Shown piece by piece: positions 54,098-64,000 of a DNA stretch of 64,000 nucleotides. The DNA comes from Pseudo-nitzschia pungens (lineage: Eukaryota > Bacillariophyta > Bacillariophyceae > Bacillariales > Bacillariaceae): positions 2,108,001 to 2,172,000 of the forward strand of contig CM074766.1 in assembly GCA_037355855.1 (NCBI GenBank), in the 5' to 3' direction. Each line of letters begins with the position of its first letter. The first letter of the stretch is position 1. The notes under the pieces were generated by a model. That model was not told the origin of the DNA. It saw only the letters and a program-made list of their open reading frames with translations, and did not search any database. A program made the position numbers and the translations under genes.

Positions 54098-54294
54098 CGT
54101 TTTGTCGATCTCGAGAGCGTATCGGGTAAAATCGGACTAGGATAGAACAAAATCGGACCGTAACGTTTTATGATTTCAAACACCGTCGAAGAAGGAGGCA
54201 AGAGTCAAGAAGGACAGCATCCAAATCAATCCGATCTGATTCGTGAAATACAGTAGTACTGTAATAATAAGAATACAGTAATGAAAACAATGAG

Positions 54295-54339
54295 GTGCAA
54301 TGATGTGCAATGATGTGCAATGATGTGCAATGATGTGCA
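54295..54339. repeat. 10-bp tandem repeat TGCAATGATG
   Basis: Four exact head-to-tail copies of TGCAATGATG plus partial copies, near the 5' end of the SURNod19-like gene. Confidence 0.85.
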
Positions 54340-55282
54340 CTGTGCAATGTGCAATCTTCGATCTTCGCGGGCTTCGATGCTCGTGTGTCAATCTTCTCAA
54401 AATCAATCAATCAAAATCAATCCATCATCAAAAAACTCTCTTCGAAAACGGAAAAAAAGTTCGGAAAGGAAGGAAAAGCGAACGACGATCGCGGAACAAT
54501 CTGTCACGAGACGGCATGGCGTGCGCGAATGCCTCTTGCCCGAGACTACTTCTGCGGTAATTGCGTACAGTACGTACATACGTAGTACGTACTCCTACCG
54601 TTTCTACAGTACTAATCGAATAACTCAGCTCACACGTGCCGTCACTCTCGTACAAGAGGTATTACCGGTATGGTATGTATTGAGATACGTAATTACGCAG
54701 CGTAGTTCGGTGAATTCGGTTTCGTACCGGTACAAGTAAACCTTAACTTAGTTCCGTTCGGACTTAGCGAATGATTTGATTTTTTGATTGATTTGACTCG
54801 ATCCAGTAGTTAGTCCAATTTGAGAGAAATGACGGGGGAAGCAAGGGACGCCAAGGTGAAAAAGAAAGGCGCGCCAATTGAGAACCAGCATCACCCGTAA
54901 TTAAGATCTTACTGTACTTCGTACTAATTTAACGTACTTGCACCGCATGATCTCTAAGGTGCGGCAATCCTTACAGAGTGTACTTTACGGTAAGATTACG
55001 AAGTACTTCGTACGAAGTAAACCTTAAGGTTATCAACTATCAACGGGGCGTGTTGTATTCTGACCAAACCTCTCTGCCTACCGGTACCGGTATTAACCTT
55101 ACCTCTCTCTATCATACTTAGTATTCATCTATCTATTTCATCGCATCGCATCGCATCGCATCACATCACATCTCAAATCACATCAATCAGCTTAATTCCG
55201 CTCATACACTATCATCGTACGCCATTCACTCGAACATCGCCTGCAGCAACCGAGTGCTTGGATCATTCCATCCGATCCGATC

Positions 55283-55312
55283 CCATTCCATTCCATTCCA
55301 TTCCATTCCATC
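55283..55312. repeat. (CATTC)n microsatellite
   Basis: About six CATTC units about 85 bases upstream of the HMG/histone-fold gene start, preceded by CATCG and CATCA units at 55139-55185. Confidence 0.8.
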
Positions 55313-55395
55313 CTAATTACCGCACACGGTCTCCGAGTTTGTTTCTGCGGTTCTGTCAGCCATCGAAAAGTTCCACCCATCTCCTCTCCTCCGCC

Positions 55396-57340
55396 ATGGC
55401 GAACGATACAACAGCAACAGGAACAGCAACGGCAAGCGCCGCCAACGATCCACCCCCCGAGGCCGAGAACGAGAACGGGGCCGGGAACAAAGAGCGGGGC
55501 AAGGAGGGTGTCGACGACGAAATCGACGCCGAAATCGACGCCGACGAAATCGACACCGGGGAGGCCGGAAAATCTTCCCAACCGCAGCAGCAAAAGCATC
55601 GGGAACCCGACGCGGACAATCCCGAGCCGAGTGCCGGTGGCGAGCCCGCGAGGGAGGGTGCCGACGACGACGACAACAACAACAACAACGACAAGAATGA
55701 CAACAACAACAACAATGACAACTGACAAGAAACCCGGCAATGCTTCCGAGGGAGGAGCTCCCGGAAGGGATCCCCCGGTAGTTCCCAGGCGTCCGACGAA
55801 ACGGGCCCGGACGGCCTATTTCATCTTTGCCGACGAAATCCGTTCCACGATCCAAAAGGAGGTACGTACCGCATGGTATCGCATGGCATGGCATCGCATC
55901 GTGGGTACAGCGGACGGTGCAGCGTGCCGCGACACGGAATGCAATGGAATGCAATGACGCGCCATGCCACGCAATGCCATGGAATGCAATGCCCGAATGC
56001 GCCATTGAGTGAAAGGGAATGCCATTGAGTGAAAGAGAATGCAGTGCAGTGCAATCCAATGCAGTGCAGTGCGATGGAATAGCGCCGCGCGAAGGAATGC
56101 CACGGAAGGAAGCGAACCGTGCACCGCGGTCGAAGAGGGCACGCTCGAAGGAATCAATCGCACCGTGCGGTTGTCGGGACACCGTCGATCGTCTCGGAAC
56201 GAGGTTGGATGCCGCGCCGATAGTTCGTTCGTTCCTTCGTTCCACTTGCCGTTTGCGGTTGCCATTCCATGCGCAACGCGCACGGGATACAAAACCAGGC
56301 CTCTCCCTCGTTCGTTCGATCATTCGTTCGTTCACTCACTCATTCATTCATTCATTCGCACATTGCTTGATCTTCCTTCCGGTTGCATTGGCGCACGCCC
56401 CAATCCGTACCGTGCGGAACCAACGGATCTTGAATCAATCGATCGATCAATCAATCAATCAATACAATGCTTCCGTGAACAACGATGCATATCGGAATGC
56501 ACGCATTGCCCGTATGGTTTCGGCGTGCACGCGATTCGTATTTTGGTTTGGTTCGGTTCGGTTCGGTTCTGTGCATTGAATGACATGGCATGACATGGCT
56601 TGACACGGCATGGCATGGCATGGCTTGACATGGCATTCCATTCCATTCCATTCACCGAGCAGCATCCCGGCGAGACCGTCGCGTCCCATGCCAAGCGGAT
56701 CGGCGCCCGGTGGAAATCCATCGAACAGTCCGAAAAGGAGCGCTTCCAGGCCATGGCGGCCCGCGAAAAAGAAGTGGCCAGGATCGAGCTCGAGGCCTAC
56801 CTGGCGTGGCACGGCGACAAGGCGCTTTCACCGGAATCCGCGCAACACCAACACCAACACCAACACCCACATCACCACGATACAAAACACAACAACGAGC
56901 CACACCCCGAGGCAGCGGCGGGGGGGGACCTGGTCTTTCCGGTCGCCCGGATCCGCAAGATCGCCAAGCTCGATCCGGAGGTCAAGACCCTGTCCAAGGA
57001 GGCCCTCCAGCTGGTGGTCAAGTCGACCGAGATGGCCCTCGCCAAGCTGGGAGCCGAGTGCGTCAAGGTGGCCAGGATCCAGAACCGGAGGACTCTGCTG
57101 CCGGAGGACGTGGCCCACGTCTGCGCGCACCGGGACGTCTTTGGATTCCTCAGGGACGACATTCGGGACCTGGCGGTGGCCCTGGCCGAGCGCAAGAACG
57201 AGAGCTCGGGATCGTCGGCGGCGGCGGCATCCGCGGCGGCCGGAAGCAACAGCAAGACCGAAAAGGCCCGCCGAGAGGCCGCCGCCGGTAGCAAGCCACT
57301 CACGTCGTATTTTGGGGTGGCGGCGGCGGCGAACAAATAG
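55396..57340 (+). CDS. HMG box + histone fold + PIP-box protein
   Basis: From ATG 55396 an acidic, Asn/Asp-rich region ends in a stop unless one base is dropped near 55724. The next frame gives PTKRARTAYFIFADEIRSTI, the first half of an HMG box. An 801-nt intron (donor GTACGT at 55862, acceptor CAG ending 56662) separates it from the second half, ETVASHAKRIGARWKSIEQS and RFQAMAAREKE. After a His/Gln linker comes an NF-Y/CHRAC-type histone fold (FPVARIRKIAKLDPEVKTLS, MALAKLGAECVKVA, RTLLPEDVAHVCAHRDVFGF). The tail SKPLTSYFGVA resembles a PCNA-interacting PIP box (L-x-x-Y-F; the usual Gln is Ser). By family it suggests a POLE3/POLE4 or CHRAC-like subunit acting with replication or remodelling complexes; the fusion with an HMG box and PIP box is unusual. 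Confidence 0.82.
55862..56662 (+). repeat. 801-nt intron made largely of short tandem motifs
   Basis: Most of this intron consists of degenerate pentamer and tetramer arrays: GCATGGCATCGCAT, AATGCAGTGCA, CATTCGTTCGTTCACTCACT, GATCAATCAATCAA, GGTTCGGTTCGG, CATGGCATGACATGG and CATTCCATTCC. It is three to ten times longer than the other introns here and splits the HMG box. Frames inside it are low-complexity artefacts. Confidence 0.75.
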
Positions 57341-57907
57341 TTGGGTGCTGCGACGCAATGACAGGCGATGCGATGCGATGCATGAATTGCCACCGATTGC
57401 ATTGCACTGCAACGAAACGCAACGAAACGCAACAACGGCGGCGTAGCCTCGTCCGGCCTCCGGATGGATGCACCATCGATAAGCGAAACCGGAGCATTCC
57501 TTTCCGACACCATCACTAGGCGATTCGGAACCGAATCATGGACGATCCTTTGCGTCGCGCAATCTTTACAAAACTGCCCATCCATGGATTCAATGAGCAC
57601 CACATTCATACTTCGAAAGACTAATAGAATACTATTATTGTGTTATTTATCTAACATCACTTTGAATTATTGACAAAAAAGTACGCATGTATAAATCAAA
57701 CTTTGTGATTGAGGATAGGTTCCACTTTTCGATCGTTTGCCATCGCTCGCTTGCGAGGAGCAATTGCACAGATACATTTTTCCACTCGATTGTTTTCGTG
57801 GTTCATGGCCAATTCAACAACAAACATGGAAGGGGGGACACTCTGCGTTGCACATGATGTGCGACGCACTAATTCAATACAACGTACCATGCCGTTGCCA
57901 TGATGCG
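57341..57907. other. Convergent 3' spacer
   Basis: 567 bases between two stop codons. Short CAACGAAACG and GCGATG repeats follow the HMG/histone-fold stop. No gene was recognised. Confidence 0.4.
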
Positions 57908-60900
57908 CTACCGTGATCTGACCGAAAGGTCGTGGACGGAAACATTGTCGGGACCCACATCTGCGTCCTCTTCGACGTCGTGATCGGAGTAGTGCTCATG
58001 CTCGCCGGTAACGGGGTCACCGGCATCGGCCGCGTAAGGTTTTCTTGAATGGTGGACGAAGGAATTATGGGGACCGGCAGCCGAAGTTGCGGCATTCATC
58101 TCTACAACGTCTTCAGCAGAAATAGAAGTGATCGGTTGAGAAGTGGCATCCGTGTCTCCAATCACAAGGCGTTTCAAAAGGAGATTATCGTCATAGTAGT
58201 CACCAGATCCACAGGTAACGCAGATATTCTTCAGAGTGTTGCAGGCATTGGCCGACCAGAGCCCGTCCCCTTCCCACTTCAACTCCAGAAGTGTTCGACA
58301 GGAATGGGCTTCGACAATGCCGTGCGTGCCATTTTCGTGATAGACTTTGTCGTCATAGTTCTGACCCGGTTTTAGCTCATAGTTTTGCCCCTCACAAAGA
58401 AGGCATTGGGACGAAGTTTTGATATTGCTCGGGATGGATCCAGTAAGAGAGCCATCGTCAAAGGTCAGGATTTGAAGCCGCTCAAGCAGTACAATCTCCA
58501 CAGGAATTTTACCTGAGAGGGCATTACCTTCCAGTCTGATTTCTCTCAGGTTGGTCAAGAGACCAATCTCTGTCGGAATTGTCCCTCTGAAGTTGTTCTC
58601 GCGGATACTCAACAACGACAGGGATGTCATTGCTCCCATCTCTGATGGCAAAGTACCGTTGAATCCATTGCCATCCAAAACAAGTTGTTCCAGTTGAGTG
58701 AGCTGGCCAACATCAGATGGAATTGTGCCTGTCATGTCATTATCGTTAAGCAAAAGTTCCTTCAATGAGGACCTTGCATTTCTTATTTCAGGTGGAATTC
58801 TGCCAGTGATGTTGTTGTTAGCCAGATTTAGTCCCTCTATCTTCTCCATGTTGCCAACCTCGGAGGGGATTGTGCCACTTAGATTGTTGCCCTCTAGCAT
58901 ACGATCAAAATGCATTGTGAGTTATTCTGCGTTGCCAAAATATTTAGCGCTTAAATTCGAAGGCATCAGAAAATCTTACCAGCTGCAAAGGTGGTCATGA
59001 GTTTCAACTTTCCGATCTCTGTTGGAATTGGACCTGAGAGCTGATTGTGTACTGCACAAATTTACAAAAAAGAATTGGATTGGATCGGATTAGATTCAGA
59101 GAGAAAAAAAAAATGATGGTAGAATGAAACAGAACCTCGACTGGAACCCAGACTTTTGCAAGATCCATCTCCGAATCTGAAATGACTTACTCAAATCAAA
59201 CTCTCTTGCATTGACCATACGACCAAACTCAGTTGGTATAGTGCCAGTCAGATTATTCTGATCCAAGTCTAGCTCGACCATTTTTGTAAGGTATCCCAAT
59301 TCAGTTGGTATTGTGCCAGTCAGTTTGTTGTTGTCAATATCAAGTCCTGTCAACTGTGTAAGCATCCCTATCTCAGTCGGAATAGTTCCCATCAGACCAT
59401 TTCCATCTACAAATAGAAATTGTTGGAAAAATAAAAATGCAGTGAATTAGAAATCAAAAGCAACTTGGAAAGAGCAGGTGGAAAGCGACATAGCAAAACC
59501 TATCAGGATGATAGCGTGATACGTACCATAGACCATTTTTCGCAATCCTGTCAACAATCCAATTGAAGATGCAATGGTCCCGTTCAGAGGGAGACTACGC
59601 ACGGTAAGGGCCTCCACAGAACCTTCATTACATGCGGTATAGTCCCAACGACATTGCTGCTGATGCGTGATCCACAGTACGTCTTCGTCTATACCGTTGG
59701 AATCGGGATCAATCGGGGTCGCACAAATTATTGTATCTTCGTCCGTACTGTTGGAATCGGGAACAATCGGGGCCGCATAATTAATTGTAGCAAGGGCAAA
59801 CCGCTCCACCAAAAACTTGTCAGCGCAAGATGAATATACTGATTTATCATTTGCAAGCCATGAAAGTGCATTTGAGTCAGCGTTATTTGCGATGTACGCC
59901 TTTGATACATTGACAAATTCTTCGAGCGTTTTGAAGTAGCACTCAGGAATCCGATGAAATTTCAAAGATTCCTGATCTCCGCTGTAGCCTGTGATTATTT
60001 CATCGCTCGTTTCATTTCCATGATATACAGTAAAATTGATCCACCAAATCGGATCATTGTCCCACTCTTGCAAGGTGCTGGTGGTGTTGGTTATAGTAAT
60101 TCGGCACCAGGCTCCATCCTCTACCATGATGGTTTCTGAATGATGCTTCATGGACTCGTCAACGTAAATTGTCATGAGATTTTTTTTGTTGCAATCAATA
60201 ATGAATAATGGAGTAACTGGTGCCTCGCTCCAAAAGTCAACTCCTCTTTCTCGCTCATAATCTTCCAACTCAATTTCTGTGACCTCGAGAACTGACTTGT
60301 CACGACTACTCTTGATGTCATTGAGGTAAATGGTCAGTGCAACCATATCGGGGTTTGTACAGTTCTGATATCCATTCCCAGTCTTATTTTGAACTCCAAA
60401 GGCGCTAGTGATGCCGTTGGCTCCGCAGTTTGACTGAGTGCAGGTAGAAGCACAGCAATCTCCTCCGTCGAATTGATTGACCACAGTGTTGAAAGAGTCG
60501 TCACAGATGCCATTATTCAAAAAGGAATTGCACTCGTCTTGCAAATCTAGCCCTCTATTTTCGCTCTCGAAAAAGTACAGATCGAGTGGTGTTCCAGATG
60601 CCGAAAACCATCCTTGATCAAAGGAAGTGGAAACATCAAAAGCGTCGGTTGTGGCGGAGTAAGCGAGTTCAACGTTTCGCGAAATCTCACAGGGGTCTTC
60701 GTTGCCTTCCTCATTTTTGTATAGTACCCAACGCCTTTTGTCTTTGCAGTACCCAATAATCCCTTCCTCCGAATTGTTAACAAAGCTATTGTAACTCCTG
60801 CGTTGGGTATGTGTGACAAGAGGATCAATATCGTAACAACCACTGTACGCCTGGAGGTTGGTTGAGTCTTGAAATTGAACTCTCATCGTTTGAGTCACCC

Positions 60901-62454
60901 AAATCGTACTATTATTCTGCCCGAAAATGATTGAAGCCATAACAAGTAGCAGGGTTACCATAATTGGAACAACCGTTGCAATGTATCGGACGTGTTGGTA
61001 TTTGCGGTAGATGCAATAGGGAATAGGTTTATTCTCGATCCTCTTCGCCTCGGCTTCTAGACTTGGTCCGTATTTCCCGATCTTCGCAAGCTCAAAAGCC
61101 GACTCATCCAAAGTGGAAATATAGTTCACGGCAGCAAAATTCAAGATAATGTCGATAACATCATCCGAAGTAATAATCAACAACAAGGTTGCTGCAATCG
61201 CAAGGAATCCTTGAAAGAAACGAAGCAGACAAGAAAAGGCCTGAAGATGCGCCCTGTCCTCTTTTGTGGCCCGTTCCATGCGAGGAAAAAGCTCAACCGC
61301 CATGATACAGTCCTTCAGAGACGAATCAGCAAACATACAATAACTTAAAAGGGCTGTGACCTGTGTTGCTCGGACCAGAGATGTAACATTGGAAGGAATA
61401 AATGTCGCAACCCCTATCTCCGAAGGGTTGTCGACTTCCCCCATATTTGTGTAGTCTGGAGCAACTTGACTCATGATCATGAAGAACAGAAATAGCACCT
61501 GAAAGACAAATACAGATAACCCAAAAGAGAAAAAGAAGGGATTTGTAAAGGGACTGTGTATGGCCAGAAAGGAATAGCAGTCGGCCGGATACGTCTCAAT
61601 CTCTCCCCGCTCTGTCAATGACATGAAGCGAGTCGACGTAGACATATTCCGCAGTGATTCGAAGGAAGGGTTCCGATCGCTAACGCGCTTTCTGTGCGCT
61701 TCCATGAACCTCTTCATGAACGAATTGGTGCGCTTCTCCTTTTTTTTTTTTTTTTTCCACCTCTGCCCATCAAAGAAATTACGCTGAAGTCCGACTCAAC
61801 ATTATCGCCCAAACCACTTTCTTCGTCCTCGAATTCACTGCTAGAGCTATTGTGATTTCCTTCCACATCATCGTCGTACGTGGATTCGAATTTCTTGTCT
61901 TCAATAAAAGATACTGTCGATCTGCGCTTGACTGTATCGTTCGTCCCGATTTTCATTGCCGATTTTGGTTGCACGGAACGCAAATCCGGCCGGAACGAAT
62001 TGGATATGTTTCGTTGACTTGGCTGAGGATTTCGCTCCATGCTCAGCATCTCGTGTAGCAGCGAATGTCCCCCGTTGCTGATATACCCAGCCGACCTTTC
62101 TGACGCAGCACCAGTCTGTGGAGGACCGAATAAGTTAGAGGAGGTTTGCTCTCTGGCTGCTGATTCCTTTTCCTCCTTGGATAGTTTTTTTTGTTTCTTC
62201 TTTTGTTTTTTCATTTCCTTCTCGGAAAACACCGCCACCTCATCCATCGACAAAGTATCGCTGCCGGTGTCGGTTGTAACTGTATTGGGACTTGAATTGT
62301 TTGAAGTCATGGTTCTTGCTCGAGCGTAGCTCTGTACCGTATATTGCTTGCCGGGGATTCGGGTGGTTAACTTTCCTTCGTGGCAGACAGCTCCAAACGA
62401 CCGTGTCCGGAGAGAGTCAATCAGATCCTTGTCTCTCGGATTGGAATGGAGCAA
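57908..62454 (-). CDS. Membrane protein with Notch/LNR-type repeat and plant-type LRRs
   Basis: Exons: 62454-59527, 59406-59191, 59051-58980, 58893-57908 (donors GTACGT, GTAAGT, GTAAGA; phases agree). The 5' part is a polar Lys/Ser-rich cytosolic region. Three or more TM segments follow (FFFSFGLSVFVFQVLFLFFM; LLRFFQGFLAIAATLLLI; ATVVPIMVTLLLVMASIIF). The extracellular region has an LNR-like cysteine module (ECNSFLNNGICDDSF, FDGGDCC) and a CRWDYTACNEG cap. About ten 24-residue LRRs follow (L.G.IP.EIG.L..L..L.L..N), with exons cut at repeat boundaries, then a Cys-containing cap and an acidic tail. The two big frames meet at an A17 run (61740-61756) and need A18 or A15 to join; otherwise translation would start at ATG 61717. 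Start 62454 or 62310 is open. Diatom LRR surface proteins of this type lack a kinase; ligand unknown. Confidence 0.8.
61740..61756 (-). repeat. A17 homopolymer inside the coding frame
   Basis: Seventeen T on the plus strand (lysine codons in the coding sense), sitting exactly at the junction of two open frames of the LNR/LRR gene. Length errors, or slippage, would decide whether the cytosolic part is joined to the membrane part. Confidence 0.9.
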
Positions 62455-63292
62455 CGGTATGTAGACATTCAGTTGTATCCAACACTTACAAATAACACAC
62501 TTGCACTGCCATCAAGCGGAGCTCGAGGTGTTGCTGCCGAACGATATTTCAGCGTATTTTCTGGATTACCTGTCAATTGGCAGTCCTCGTAACCTATGGC
62601 ACCGATGTTTGTTGTCGTAGTCCTTGAAGTAGGCATGAACTAACTCGCTTCAAAAATACTAACCGGGTGCTTGTACTTCACTCGGATGGCTGTGGAACGA
62701 AACGCGCTAAACGCCAACAAGGACCTAGATTTTTCAGTGAGGGAATTTACTTGTATCGTACTAAAGAATGCCGTGTAGCAACGAAGAGTTTTTCCACTTT
62801 CCGTACCTCCCGTAACTTACTGGCTCCCTTCTGTAGTGTAGTTGGCAGATGTGATCGACGAATTTTTAACGACGGTTTCTTAGAAAGTTTTTTTTTCAAA
62901 AAGGGCTTTCTCACCAGAAAAAAAATAGGAAGCGCACTGCAAAAATCATTGTACCTAGTATTTTAATATTTTTGATATTTTTGTCGACGCATTTCAAACA
63001 TTATTGTGCTTGTGCGTACATTACAGTAGTGAAAAGTACGACTCAGTAATTGTTGATCAGAAGTCCAAAGTTCAGAACTTTGTCCCCTTCCATGCCGATA
63101 AGCCTTACCTGATACGGGGTCCCAGGATCAGAAACGAACATCATACCTCGAAAGAGCATTGGCATGACAGAGATTCGTTAATGGAAATAAAGAAGAAAAG
63201 TTCACAGAGTTATCAACAAGTTCAATAGGTGAATCGATTAACATCCATGCTTCACGTACATAAATAGATAATATCGAGCTTATTTGTAAGGA

Positions 63293-63387
63293 TACTACAG
63301 AATTCTTATTAGCTGTCCTCCGGTTTCCTTAGTAAGCCTTAGTTCGGGGACGTAGAACCGGTGGACAGCTGATAAGAATTTTATAAT
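63293..63387. mobile_element. MITE-like palindromic element, copy 2 (opposite orientation)
   Basis: Begins TACTACAGAATTCTTATTAG and ends CAGCTGATAAGAATTTTATA. Its reverse complement aligns along its whole length with copy 1 (27387-27481), including the asymmetric core TTCTAC[A/G]TCCCC between the arms. One outer end is degenerate. Non-coding. Confidence 0.72.
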
Positions 63388-63497
63388 GACATTAAAAATT
63401 ACTTCGTACTGTGCAAATAGTAAACGCTGCATGGTGTTTTGATGTGTTCCGTACGACTGTACTCATGCGACTCTACGATTAGAAACAATGGGCGCAG

Positions 63498-63553
63498 GCC
63501 CGTCTTCTGCGCCATAGCCCGTCTTCTGCGCCATAGCCCGTCTTCTGCGCCAT
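63498..63553. repeat. 19-bp tandem repeat, three copies
   Basis: GCCCGTCTTCTGCGCCATA occurs three times head to tail (last copy lacks the final base). The copies are exact, so it is a recent expansion or possibly a collapsed longer array. Confidence 0.85.
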
Positions 63554-64000
63554 GCCCAAAAGCACGAGAGTTTTTGTTTTGATTGATGTGCGGCAATTTG
63601 CCGTCTTCCTTACACGGTGAATTGATTTTTAAAAATTATTGACTGTATTTTCATCAGTGACGTCTTAAAGCAAGATTACGAACGAGCTATTATACCTTTG
63701 AAGCTTCAATCCTATAGATCATTCATCAATCCAAGGATGTTGTTACAAATAATACTTCTATTACGTAGTACTACGTACTGTACTTCGTAAATTACACGTT
63801 CTTCGTATTGCAGAAATTTCTAGTTCCGCATTGAGCATAAACCTGAGTTGGCGTTGTTCTTTGTTGATATTTTTATTGAGAATAGTGAACTACTGGAGGC
63901 ATGTGATGCTATTAGTAATTAATTACTGATTGATTGATTCCAATTATTGTTGAACAAAAGGACTGTCCAAAAGCCGTAGTAAGTCCGGATTACGTTCGAC

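Larger units (their letters stand above)
54098..55395. other. Divergent intergenic spacer, palindrome- and microsatellite-rich
   Basis: 1,298 bases between divergent genes, with the densest set of recurrent words in the window: TACCGGTA (54663, 54725, 55079, 55085), GTAAGATTAC (54990-54999) and overlapping TACGAAGTA/TACTTCGTA (54998-55019). It also has a 10-bp tandem repeat and CATTC/CATCG pentamers. No gene was recognised. Confidence 0.55.
62455..64000. other. Gene-free end of window
   Basis: 1.5 kb of AT-rich DNA with no credible coding frame. It includes TACTTCGTA at 63400-63408 and 63781-63789, the second MITE copy and a 19-bp tandem repeat. Confidence 0.5.

Noticed and set aside
55816..56593. 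Several frames of 130-190 residues on both strands
   Set aside because: They sit in the 801-nt repeat intron and are low-complexity His/Cys/Met or Ser/Arg runs.

Overview
The window is nuclear DNA of a photosynthetic stramenopile, most likely a pennate diatom. This is inferred from short GT-AG introns (about 65-250 nt), proteins with a diatom-type plastid presequence (signal peptide with a GF cleavage motif, then a twin-arginine thylakoid segment), Copia and Gypsy LTR elements, an AP2/SANT regulator, and compact genes on both strands separated by palindrome-rich spacers. No prokaryotic operon signals, tRNA, rRNA or CRISPR array were recognised.

Layout. 1-5,470: 3' end of DPH5 (+), a phytyl-ester-synthase-type hydrolase/acyltransferase (-), and a small possibly myristoylated protein (+). 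5,472-14,469: one large multi-exon SZT2-like gene (+). 14,920-24,829: LYAR-type zinc-finger protein (+), NIP30/FAM192A-type protein (-), branched-chain aminotransferase (+), F-box/MYND protein (+), PsbP-family lumen protein (-). 24,830-27,640: spacer, a small protein of nine-residue repeats, and a palindromic MITE-like element. 27,647-39,002: two complete, very young LTR retrotransposons side by side on the minus strand, a Copia with broken frames and a Gypsy with intact gag and pol. 39,681-49,834: cupin/JmjC-like protein (+), two-TM SLATT-like protein (-), ribonuclease-inhibitor-type LRR protein (-), AP2+SANT regulator (+), DUF1499 plastid protein (+). 50,468-62,454: SURNod19+DOMON secreted protein (-), HMG box + histone fold + PIP-box protein (+), and a membrane protein with a Notch/Lin-12 repeat and plant-type LRRs (-). 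62,455-64,000: no gene seen; it holds a second MITE copy and a short tandem repeat.

The genes do not form one pathway. They are independent housekeeping, signalling, nuclear, plastid and cell-surface functions.

The most unusual pattern is in the reading frames. Nine host genes need about 21 one-base frame changes to give their conserved proteins, and every one has the same sign (one extra base). Most resolved sites lie in a short run of C or G. The Gypsy pol, the long AT-richer exons and several other genes have none. Systematic insertion error in the assembly is the simplest explanation; widespread +1 frameshifting is the biological alternative. Gene coordinates given for these loci span the whole conserved protein and ignore the breaks.
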